A stretch of 20,432 nucleotides of DNA from Priapulus caudatus (taxonomy: Eukaryota > Priapulida > Priapulimorpha > Priapulimorphida > Priapulidae). A model generated the notes under the pieces. It was not told the DNA's origin. It did not search any database and saw nothing but the letters and a program-made list of their open reading frames with translations. The stretch lies in the NCBI RefSeq assembly GCF_000485595.1, contig NW_014578991.1:26715-47146 (forward strand), read 5' to 3'. This document shows, piece by piece, positions 1 to 7,365 of the stretch (positions within the stretch are counted from its first letter, which is position 1; each line of letters starts with the position of its first letter). The translations under genes and the position numbers were made by a program.

Positions 1-230
1 ATGTTTCCAGGCTGACTTTTGCGTATTGTGGCGGCCATCTTGAACTCCAAAATGACCGCCAGCGAAATTGGATTTTCTGAAATATCTGGACTCCCAGACG
101 TCGTAGAGACATAATGTTGGTGGCTATACCCACATTTTCGATAGTGGAGAACCCAATTATCACACTTAGAGAAACATAGGATGGCGGCCATATTGGATTT
201 CAATATCGCCGCCAGTGAAATTTGTTTATT
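1..230. repeat. Paired GGCGGCC imperfect palindromes (repeat body)
   Basis: Two related units lie about 152 bases apart, at roughly 29-64 and 181-222. Each starts with GGCGGCCAT, has a 14-16 base middle containing TTGAACTCCAA or TTGGATTTCAA, and ends with a GCCGCCAG-type reverse complement followed by GAAATT. Each unit is therefore itself an imperfect palindrome. They lie downstream, in the minus-strand sense, of the tRNA-like head at 323-378, so they may be the body of the same SINE-like element, which would then run off the left edge. The link is an inference. Confidence 0.5.
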
Positions 231-322
231 TTTGCATGTAAATATTTGCGTTAATTGGAAAAAATAGTTAAATGAAATAAAGATAGAAAAATACAGAAAA
301 CAGGAAAATATTAAAAATAAGA

Positions 323-378
323 TGGGATTCGATCCAACGACCTTTCAGACCTGACGTCCGTGCTCTACGCGGTCCGCT
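323..378 (-). repeat. tRNA-like SINE head (Pol III A and B box remnants)
   Basis: Read on the minus strand this segment looks like a tRNA. GTAGAGCAC sits in the A-box/D-arm region, CAGGTCTGAAAGGTCGT resembles an anticodon-arm 3' side plus variable loop, and GGATCGAATCC matches the B box GGTTCGAATCC with one mismatch. It has no complete acceptor stem, so it is not a functional tRNA gene. It is most likely the head of a tRNA-derived SINE transcribed leftward. Confidence 0.5.
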
Positions 379-432
379 TTTCATGATTAATAGGTTCATT
401 AATATGGATGTGCCATGAATATGACCACACTG

Positions 433-467
433 TGACGTCATTGAGCAACGACACAATCTCAACCAAT
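433..467. promoter_or_regulatory. CRE palindrome next to a CCAAT box
   Basis: A perfect cAMP response element TGACGTCA (433-440) is followed 22 bases later by CCAAT (463-467) in a patch ending in GGCCGCGC. This pairing is typical of promoters, but no first exon was found beside it, so it may be chance or part of the repeat. Confidence 0.25.
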
Positions 468-540
468 GGCCGCGCTTACTAGAGCCTTATGTTCTTGATT
501 ATCCTAGGGAAATAAATCACGCCTGCGGGAAAAATATGTT

Positions 541-1076
541 TTGTTTATAGCAGCTGCTGTAGACCACAGGTCCTTGGAGCGTTTCAATAAAATATGCGAA
601 ATAAATACGAAATCTATTTACTACCAAAGTAACCAGTACAACGCTTCACGCAGGGTGGTAAAAATCAGATCCTCGAAAGCTCCAATAGCGTATCCATCAG
701 AGCTAAATCATCCGGGCACTTTTAGAATAAATTGATTTGAAGTTTGGTTTGTAGTTTTTTTTTATAATGTCCTTTATTTCCAGAAACACATAATAATGTA
801 CATTACATTATATTATACGTTATACAGAATATCTACAACACTGTGATAGTAACTTAGTTCAGTGATGGTACAAACAGGTAAACGACATAAACAGTTTTAC
901 AAAGTAGTGCATATATCAGCGTACTAGTTAGGGGGGCCTATACTTCGTTACAAGAAGTTCATAAATAAAGGTAAGCATAGTAGTAGCTGTAGGCCTTGTG
1001 CATCAAAAGTACAATTTTACCAAACATGATGTAATGTTATATATGACAAACATGTATATCCTACTCATATCGTATT
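541..1076. other. 3' flank of the HECT gene; no gene recognised
   Basis: This is AT-rich sequence without a credible coding region. An open frame at 541-735 on the plus strand matches nothing I recognise. The stretch would contain the 3' untranslated region and the end of the leftward HECT transcript. Confidence 0.4.
773..778 (-). terminator. Candidate polyadenylation signal AATAAA
   Basis: On the minus strand AATAAA is followed about 10 bases later by a genomic A9 tract (751-761). It is the first canonical signal I found downstream of the HECT stop codon at 1306. If used, it gives a 3' untranslated region of about 530 bases that contains the GT microsatellite. The adjacent A tract could also be the tail of an inserted element. 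Confidence 0.35.
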
Positions 1077-1144
1077 ATTTACATGCACACATACACGCAC
1101 ACACACGCGTGCGCACACACACACAAACACACGCACACACAAAG

Positions 1145-1175
<31 letters not shown>

Positions 1176-1210
1176 GACACACAAAGACACACAAAGACAC
1201 ACACACACAC

Positions 1211-1242
<32 letters not shown>

Positions 1243-1254
1243 GCGCACACACGT
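1077..1254. repeat. Compound CA / ACAAAGACAC / GCAC microsatellite
   Basis: This is a compound simple repeat: CA runs, three copies of the 10-mer ACAAAGACAC, then a (GCAC)n block ending in GCGCGC. Almost all of it alternates purine and pyrimidine, so it is a candidate Z-DNA former. It lies 50 bases past the HECT stop codon and would be read as GU-rich RNA in that transcript. Open frames through it on both strands are low-complexity artefacts. Confidence 0.9.
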
Positions 1255-1305
1255 GTTTACAGTTGTACAGAATAGCTGGGCATTGCTAAGCTTGCACACT
1301 TTCAC

Positions 1306-1505
1306 TTACACCACCCAGAAACCATCTGTTAAAGATGACAGGGCCCCCAACCACTTATTTATGAAGGAACTGTATTCCGCTGCCATTGGAAGCTTCAGTT
1401 CCATCAGTGTGCCACAGGTTCTAACATCTGGCAGTTGTTGGCCATTGGTGAATGTGACAGGTATTTTGCGACACGACAACCCACCAACAGGAATAACACC
1501 TGCTC
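1306..1505 (-). CDS. HECT exon 7: C-lobe with catalytic cysteine, stop TAA
   Basis: The acceptor is TTCTGTACAG at 1506-1515. The exon is 2 bases plus 66 codons including TAA at 1306-1308. It encodes GVIPVGG, the strand IPVTF, the catalytic LPDVRTC and the following LKLP, then a terminal helix ending LTDGFWVV. This order and spacing is that of the end of HECT C-lobes. The plus-strand open frame over the same bases is only the antisense shadow. Confidence 0.85.
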
Positions 1506-4500
1506 CTGTACAGAATTTCTGCCTGTCTGACAGGTGATACTACTCTTTTCCTTCTGAAAAATCAATATTGGTGTTAATTGTTGACTACATTGAAAAAAGT
1601 GTCAAGTTAACATCTTGGCTGTAATCAACATGCCGCTGTGATGAACAACAAATATCTTATGTGGAAAAGTTAACGAGTATCTTCTTATGATATATAATAG
1701 GAAAGTGAAAATTATAGTGTACTACATGCAATCTGCTCATATTCTCCAATAGACCAATAGTGTTATGCAGATTTCGGTTTGGTATGTAATGAGGGCTAAT
1801 GGTTTTTTTATTTGATTTACCTTCGAGAGCTGTAACAAATCTTGTGAATTGACTAAACGCCATGTCCGTCCTCCTGATACCTGCGGGATGTGCCCACTGG
1901 GCTGAAGTCACACTGGAACAGTGTAATCACTCTGGCAGCGCTCAGAGGTGCATGGGTGAAGAGCCTCGCGATATCGTTATCAGCAAGAAGCTGAAAAAAT
2001 ATATGAAATGTATGAATGAAAAAAAGCTTACGTGTAGGCACATGCATTGCTGTGTGTTATAGACATCCCCACTAAAAATTTCTGTGATGCTGTTTGTTAT
2101 GCGACAGTAGCTTTCTGACATGCTTACAGCGTGGCAGGTAATGCAGTTACAAGTGTATCACTTCATTGTATTGTAACATGTGTTTTGCACGTGTTACAGG
2201 AATTAGTCAGTAGAGTTAGACTAGTAGTTGTTTTAGTCATAGTCTAGCTAGACAGAGCGTCGCGCATCTTGTGCGGCTAGATTGATGGTATAGGGAGAAT
2301 AGTAAACGTGTTTTAGGTTGGCCGTTTCTAGGGTCATTGTGAAATGGGGGGTAGGACGCGGTCTGGAAGAATGGGTACATGAATGAGAACGTGCAAGATG
2401 TTTGTAGGATTTTTTTTGGGGAGGGAGGGAATATATAGAGGAGAGATGTAAGAGTAGAGGATGCTTTGTGCGAGGTGTCTACACTGTATGAGTTATTAAA
2501 GATTATTCCGGTTACAACACAAGTTTGGCTTTATATCATCATTCTTGTTTACAGTATCGCTTACTGTGTTAACTTTCAAAGCTTCAAGGCCGTCCAAAAA
2601 TTCCCTTGCCCACTGGTGTGATGCTGCTTGCTGAACTGTCAACACGAACGGTGGACAGATTTCGGCTTGCACTATTGATATAGCTGAAAACATCCAAAGA
2701 ATTCTTGGTCAGATAAAAACGACAATTTAATTTGCCTCCTCACTGTAACTCTAAAGCTAGTAAAAAACCAACTCATTATATCCACTCATACATACTATAT
2801 ATCATTTTTATAGACCTTTAACCTGTAACCATACTACGTGTACATGCGTAATGTGCATGCTATCTGAACAACTCGTAACCCAGGAAATAAATGGCAGATT
2901 GTTGTTATTGCTTCTAAATGCAACTCCATGTTTCTACTTGTAAAGGATGACATGCACAGAAAGGCTGCCAACTTTTAGAATGAGTTTCAAAATACATCAA
3001 TGTGTTTTTAGCAAAACCACTTGTTTGACCATACTCAATGTGTTTCGCTAAAAACACATTGAGTATGGTCAAACAAGTAGTCACTACTGATCATACTGTG
3101 TGTAAAGAATGAATAGGTCAAAACCACATCTTTGCGTAATATACGCGCGCGCATCTATGATGGGAATACAACTTGTTGAAAAGGTGCTCACAAATTGCCT
3201 ATAGCTGCTTACCACAATATATTCCAGCAACAAAAAATTTCTCCACGTCAACCTGCGCAACCTGCGACATCACTATCGTCTCAATTGTCTTCAGCACGAG
3301 ACTGAGGAATTCTCGCTGAGGGCCTCCCTGGTCCACCCTAACCTCCGTGTTGAAGCAGACAACAAGTGGCCATGCAATTTTCTCACTGTAATTACAAAAT
3401 ATTATCATAATACAGCGTAAATATTAAAAAGAGAAAATGACATAATTCCTAAATTAAATTTAGCATATTTTTGGTCTTTAATTACTTCCTGAACGGAATG
3501 AGAACATATGGAATAATGGTGGTGCCATCGTTGTCTGCATCGACATCCTTTCCAAGTGCTATTCACTGAGTGCAACCAACAAACTGAACGAAGCTGTGGT
3601 TTTTAAACATTGCTGAACACGTGTTGCTAAAGAACAATTTGGAAACAAACCGAAAAGAAAGAGTTGTTCCAGAACGGAAAGCATCTTCGACTACTGTAAG
3701 CCGAGACACAAAGATGGTGTAGGCGCAGTCGCTGTCTTCCCACGCATCTTCGTCAGTGAAGTGCATGACTGCAACTTTGTGCTGCCGCAGCTTGACACGA
3801 GCGATTTCTAAAGAAGGTTGAAAATTGCATTTTAATATTACATCTTAGCATTTAAAACATATCATGTCAAAGTAATGACAAAGCAAACTGCAGAGCAGCA
3901 TCATTACAACATATTTATGCAAAACAGATGTATATAAAACTAGGTGATTTCTGCTGTACTAGTGCTCAATTGAGTTTCACATTAATGGGTTGTTGAGTGG
4001 TGACTACACAGTCATTTCTGTTAGTGAATTGTAAATTACATTTAATGTTATTGAAAAATGATACAAAATTGGAATTGAAGAGAAATATATGTCATACCTC
4101 GCTGACGACGAATCTCTCTAGGTGTGTGCAGCAGCTGTGCAGCTGGAGAGCCTGCTGCATGCAGTTCACTTGGAGTGGTCGGAGCGGCCTGCTGCATGCA
4201 GTTCACTTGGAGTGGCCGGAGCGGCCTGCTGCATGCAGTTGACTTGCAGTGGCCGGAGCGGTCTGCTGCATGCAGTTCACTTGGAGTGGCCAGAGCGGTC
4301 TGCTGCGGTCCACTTGGAGTGGCCGGAGTAACCTGCTGCTGTTCGCTTGGTGTGGCCTGACGTAGTCCATGTGTGCGACCTTTAAGTGCATGAACAAAAT
4401 CATGATGACAGAAGTTTTTATTATTATAAACGGTGGTGGGATAAACTCTAAATAATAACTAAACAATGACGATTTCGAAAACGTACTTTTTGGTTGATAA

Positions 4501-4656
4501 AACATCTACCCAGTACAAGTATAAATGTTTTACTTTTGATGGACATGCAGACATGAAGACGTTTATCGCATTTCCTTACCTTCAACATTAACTTGAGCAG
4601 GTTGCTCAAGTAGCTCTTGTAGACTGCCGTCGTCATCAGAGTCATAATGTTCAGCA
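1306..4656 (-). CDS. HECT-domain E3 ubiquitin ligase, G2E3-like; seven exons, 5' incomplete
   Basis: HECT ligases accept ubiquitin from an E2 on a C-lobe cysteine and pass it to a substrate. The model has exons 4656-4580, 4379-4098, 3807-3651, 3385-3213, 2683-2565, 1990-1821 and 1505-1306. Every intron starts GT and ends AG, and all six junction phases agree. The product is about 391 residues: an acidic start (DSDDDGSLQELLEQP), a repeat-rich linker, then HECT from about residue 150. Seen motifs are TIFVSRLTVVEDAF, GGPQREFLSL and FFVAGIYCAISIVQ (N-lobe), FTRFVTALEGAGVIPVGG, and LPDVRTCGTL with the catalytic Cys near residue 356 (codon 1414-1416), ending in GFWVV. The roughly 240-residue HECT is shorter than the canonical 350, as in the G2E3-like families of invertebrates and fish. 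One base too many occurs in exon six. No start codon or first exon was found. Family assignment is firm; the exact subfamily is inferred. Confidence 0.82.
1821..1990 (-). CDS. HECT exon 6 with a one-base frame break
   Basis: A strong acceptor (ATATTTTTTCAG) and donor (GAAG|GTAAAT) bound 170 bases. The neighbouring phases need a length of 1 modulo 3, so one base is surplus. The first part reads DIARLFTHAPLSAARV...SRRYQED; the last part, one frame over, reads MAFSQFTRFVTALE. Both parts fit HECT C-lobe entry sequence. The break lies between about 1850 and 1880, near GGAGGACGGACATGG, and may be a sequencing insertion. Confidence 0.7.
2565..2683 (-). CDS. HECT exon 5
   Basis: The acceptor is GGATGTTTTCAG and the donor ACA|GTAAGC; 119 bases encode 2 bases plus 39 codons. 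ISIVQAEICPPFVL continues the FFVAGIYCA of exon 4 and matches the HECT pattern AGxxxAxSIxQGxxxPxF. An alternative without the last splice would stop at 2496, but only the spliced form continues in phase into exon 6. Confidence 0.75.
3019..3078. repeat. Perfect 27-bp inverted repeat with 6-base loop
   Basis: Arms 3019-3045 and 3052-3078 are exact reverse complements around the loop CGCTAA. A third partial copy of the inner part (TCAATGTGTTTTTAGC) lies at about 2998-3013. The hairpin is inside intron 4 of the HECT gene, so it would form in the pre-mRNA. Confidence 0.95.
3213..3385 (-). CDS. HECT exon 4: N-lobe core (GGPQREF)
   Basis: The acceptor is GTAATTACAG and the donor TGTG|GTAAGC; 173 bases give 1 base plus 57 codons plus 1 base. 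PLVVCFNTEVRVDQGGPQRE corresponds to the HECT signature V-F-x-G-E-x-G-x-D-x-G-G-x-x-R-E-F-F, with small departures (N for G, Q for R). It ends VEKFFVAGIYC, the start of the next N-lobe helix. Confidence 0.8.
3651..3807 (-). CDS. HECT exon 3: start of HECT domain
   Basis: The acceptor is CAACCTTCTTTAG. The donor TTTCG|GTTTGT is weaker than the others but is supported by phase: CG joins T of exon 4 to make Arg. The 51 codons include an acidic HFTDEDAWEDSDC and TIFVSRLTVVEDAFR, which resembles the I-x-V-x-R-x-x-x-x-x-D-A-x-x opening of HECT domains. Confidence 0.75.
4098..4379 (-). CDS. HECT gene exon 2: repeat-rich linker
   Basis: The 282 bases are bounded by CACTTAAAG (acceptor with a weak pyrimidine tract) and CGAG|GTATGA. 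They read 2 bases, 93 codons, 1 base with no stop. The N-terminal part has 11-residue repeats TPSEQQQVTPA and TPSGPQQTALA, followed by three 37-base units read in successive frames, and a basic end TPREIRRQRE. It is low in order-promoting residues and is probably a flexible linker before the HECT domain. Confidence 0.7.
4150..4353 (-). repeat. Tandem 33/37-bp units inside a coding exon
   Basis: On the minus strand two 33-base units (4353-4321, 4320-4288) are followed by three 37-base units (4287-4251, 4250-4214, 4213-4177) and a partial unit from 4176 to 4150. The longer units carry an extra four bases that create TGCATGCA. Three four-base expansions add 12 bases, which restores the frame. 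The plus-strand open frames here are shadows. Confidence 0.9.
4580..4656 (-). CDS. HECT gene exon 1 of the visible model: acidic segment
   Basis: The acceptor TTTCATTGGCAG and the consensus donor GAAG|GTAAGG bound 77 bases: 1 base, 25 codons, 1 base. It encodes AEHYDSDDDGSLQELLEQPA and then QVNVE, an acidic, helix-prone stretch. The preceding exon must end in phase 2; I found no good candidate between 4660 and 5100, so the missing 5' exons probably lie beyond the minisatellite. Confidence 0.65.
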
Positions 4657-5100
4657 CTGCCAATGAAACGAAAATTGAATACGCATATTTGACGATGGCC
4701 AGTCAAAGCCTATATCCAATTGACCTGATACTATTGATTAGCAGCAATAAAAATTTTCTTAACAACCACTGCAGCACAAGTTTGTGAAATAGGCGAAATC
4801 CCACATGGTAACACAACTATATGTTATCTTAATATATTCCACATAACATGTATTAATGTTAATCACCACAAAAGACAATGTCAATGCAATGAATGTCAGG
4901 CTAGTAAATCATGGCGTAATATTGGGAAAAAATGCTACAAAAAGACATTCACAAAGGTAGTGTTGTTATAAGCTGCAGCCGATACTTTCTTCAAGGTGAG
5001 CGAAAGATGGACTTTAAAGTTACACGAATATTAGCATAATAATAACAAGTTAATCATATAAGTATTTTACGACCAATCTACTCCTGTATACCCACATCTA
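4657..5100. other. Probable intron or 5' region; nothing recognised
   Basis: This is AT-rich sequence upstream of the first visible HECT exon. I looked on the minus strand for a phase-2 exon with a good donor and found none. There are no repeats of note. Confidence 0.4.
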
Positions 5101-5720
5101 CGTGCGTGTATCTGAGTGTACCCGTGGACGTGCGTGTACCCGCGTTTACGTGCGTGTACCCACGTGCACGTGCGTGTACCTACGTGTACGTGCGTGTATC
5201 TGCGTGTACGTGCGTGTACCTGCGTGTACGTGCATGTACCCGCGTGTACGTGCGTGTATCTCCGTGTACGTGCGTGTACCCGCGTGTACGTGCGTGTATC
5301 TCCGTGTACATACGTGTACGTGCGTGTACCCGCGTGTACGTGCGTGTATCTCCGTGTACCTGGGTGTACGTGGGTGTATCTGCGTGTACGTGGGTGTACT
5401 CGCGTGTACGTGTGTGTACGTGCGTGTTAACCCGGGTGAGCGTGCGGTGTACATAGCGTGTACCTGCTGTATCTCCGTGTACCCGCGTGTATCTGCGTGT
5501 AACGTGCGTGTACCCGCGTATACGTGCTTGTATTTCCGTGTACGCCGCGTGTACGTGCGTGTTACGTGCGTGTACCTCGATGTACCCGCTGGTGTACGTG
5601 CATCTGCGTGTAACGTGTACGATGCGTGGTAATGCGTGTATCTTCCGCGTACCGCTGTGTAGGCCTACTCGTGCGTGTACGTGCGGTGTATCTCCGTGTA
5701 CCCGCCGTGTACGTGCGTGC
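5101..5720. repeat. 10-bp minisatellite (GCGTGTACNN) with 20/40-bp higher order
   Basis: The core unit is a 10-mer such as TGCGTGTACC, CGCGTGTACG, TGCGTGTATC or TCCGTGTACG. From 5101 to 5430 thirty-three units follow each other without any length change, in alternating dimers and, near 5231-5360, in a four-unit (40-bp) order. From 5431 to about 5720 the same units continue but with frequent one-base insertions. Because 10 is not a multiple of three, 30-base cycles give VRVPACTC-like open frames in several frames; none is taken as a gene. Confidence 0.95.
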
Positions 5721-5803
5721 TACCCCTCTGGCTGTGCTGCCGTGAGCAGCCAATTGTTTACAAAATGCCTAGCTTAGCCCTCGTTTTCGTGAGATGAGCC
5801 CAG

Positions 5804-6612
5804 GGGCCCGTTGTCAGAAAAGGTATCTAAAGTTACGATTAATTTTAAGACTAAATTTAGTTAATGTATGAAGAGAAAAGTTAATAGCGTTGGCAGAAAC
5901 CTATCGTAACTAAACGTTATTTAGTGAAGACTTGGAACTTTCAACGATAAACAGTGAACTTCATACACAACGGCTGCTGATTCTGATGGAATCGATTCAC
6001 ACAATTCAAATTCATACACATTTATTGTACATCACAGTAATTTTATGCACATTATGATGGCTAACCCACATATAAATAAATATTTGATGAAAAACGACAC
6101 GGTCTGAATTTATTCTACACAATAAGGACAACATTCGCTCACCAGCTGTCCATTTTCTCACGAGACGGCGAGAGTCGTGGTGGTTAGTGCAAAGGGTATT
6201 TAAAACAAGAGAACAAATGCCATAAGACGGCATTGTAAATGTTGACACTTTTGTTTTGCTTTTCACATCGGTAGATGATTAATGGTTTTTGACGTGTTTT
6301 CCAAGAAAAACACATGCACTATTACTCACTTAAATAAAAGTATATAATATCACTATAATTGTAGATTCTGTAAGTCTAAATGTGTTATTTTCATCTTAAT
6401 TATTAAAGTTAAGGGGTGTCCTATGATCTCTAGTTTAGAGGGGGGTAGGTTTTTCTAGGATTTCTAGCTAAGGATCTACTAGTTAAGAAAAGTTACGAGA
6501 ATTTTTAGTTCTCTTAACTTTACGAAGTGGTTCTGGCAAACGTTCGCTCTTAGAGAAAAAGTTTAAGTTAAGGTTAATGTTTAAGAACAAATTTTTTTCT
6601 GACAACGGGCCC
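5804..6612. mobile_element. Non-autonomous DNA transposon with GGGCCCGTTGTCAGAAAA ends
   Basis: Exact 18-base terminal inverted repeats lie at 5804-5821 and 6595-6612. Similarity continues inward in a degenerate way: GTTGGCAGAAACC near 5895 pairs with a GTTTGCCAGAACC-like sequence near 6535. The 809-base interior has no transposase. A two-base AG flanks both ends (5802-5803 and 6613-6614) and may be the target duplication, though two bases could be chance. It resembles MITEs mobilised in trans; the superfamily is not assigned. Confidence 0.8.
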
Positions 6613-6742
6613 AGGCCATGAAATAATAATTGTATCCCCCGAACGAAGTTCGGTGGGAATGCTATGGGTTTGGCATCTGTCGCCACCGCGCGGCCGCCGC
6701 GCGCAGAGAATTTCCTTGTAACGCTCAGCTGGCTGCAAGTTT
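6613..6742. other. CpG-rich spacer with small hairpin
   Basis: Between two elements lies CCGAAC-GAA-GTTCGG (6638-6652, a 6-bp stem) and a CpG-dense palindromic stretch CGCGCGGCCGCCGCGCG (6687-6703). No gene is recognised. Confidence 0.5.
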
Positions 6743-6832
6743 TTCTCGGATCATCTTCAAATTTCGCATGGAAGGTGCGTTATTCGTAAAGCGAAGACGC
6801 CCTAATCGTTTTTGTGTGCGGCGAGAGTCATT

Positions 6833-6846
6833 GTTGCCATGGTAAC
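6833..6846. promoter_or_regulatory. RFX X-box-like palindrome GTTGCCATGGTAAC
   Basis: This matches the RFX X-box pattern GTNRCC-N(0-3)-RGYAAC with a two-base spacer. RFX factors control ciliary genes in animals. It sits in the left arm of the foldback element and is among its best-conserved parts. Confidence 0.5.
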
Positions 6847-7198
6847 AACATTTTTGTCGAAATAATTCTAGAACTGTATATTCTGCATCTTTTACCGATG
6901 TCATGAAATTTTAATTTGTATTAAATTTAATTAAATTTTATATAAAAAATTTAAATTTAAAATTTAAATTTAAATTTAAAAACAAAAATTTAAATTTAAT
7001 ATTTGTATTAAATTTGTATTTTTAATTTATGATTGTCATCAAATATTATATATATATATTATAAACATATATATAATATATCTATATATACACTATATAT
7101 ATATATAGAACATGTTATATCGCCCTGTGTGCCAATTCCATGACAACGGTCGAAAAACAGCACAAGTTACAGTTCTACAATATTTCCACAAACATGTT

Positions 7199-7212
7199 GT
7201 TACCATGGCAAC
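7199..7212. promoter_or_regulatory. Second RFX X-box-like palindrome GTTACCATGGCAAC
   Basis: This is the right-arm counterpart of the site at 6833-6846, its reverse complement, and fits the same X-box pattern. Function is inferred from the motif only. Confidence 0.5.
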
Positions 7213-7365
7213 GATGACTCCGCCACACCAATAACGAATGGCGTCTTCGCTTTACCATAACGCACTTCATGCCAAATTTGAAGATGATCCGAGATTCGAG
7301 CCGTAAAACTCCCCACCTGCGTAAAAACCCACACTGGACCATTATTTCACCTTTACCTTACTTTA

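Larger units (their letters stand above)
6743..7294. mobile_element. Foldback-type element with about 165-bp arms and AT-rich centre
   Basis: The left arm (about 6743-6908) and right arm (about 7134-7294) are imperfect reverse complements. Shared blocks include CTCGGATCATCTTCAAATTT, AAGCGAAGACGCC, GTTGCCATGGTAACAACAT and AGAACTGTA. The centre (6909-7133) is almost pure A/T, with AAATTT tandem repeats and TA runs. No coding capacity is seen. The arms are diverged by many substitutions and small indels, so the insertion is not recent or the sequence is noisy. Confidence 0.8.

Noticed and set aside
998-1537. 179-codon plus-strand open frame
   Set aside because: Its first half is the CA microsatellite and its second half is antisense to the HECT terminal exon, which has clear homology on the other strand.
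2496-2564. Terminal HECT exon ending at a stop at 2496
   Set aside because: A good GTAAGC donor at 2564 continues in phase into the next exon and on to the catalytic cysteine; the unspliced form would lack the C-lobe.
4203-4505. 100-codon minus-strand open frame through the 33/37-bp repeat
   Set aside because: It reads a different frame from the one that agrees with both neighbouring exons, and it runs into the intron.
5102-5632. 176-codon Cys/Val/Arg-rich repeat protein
   Set aside because: The 10-bp unit gives similar open frames in several frames and on the other strand, so the frame is a by-product of the repeat.
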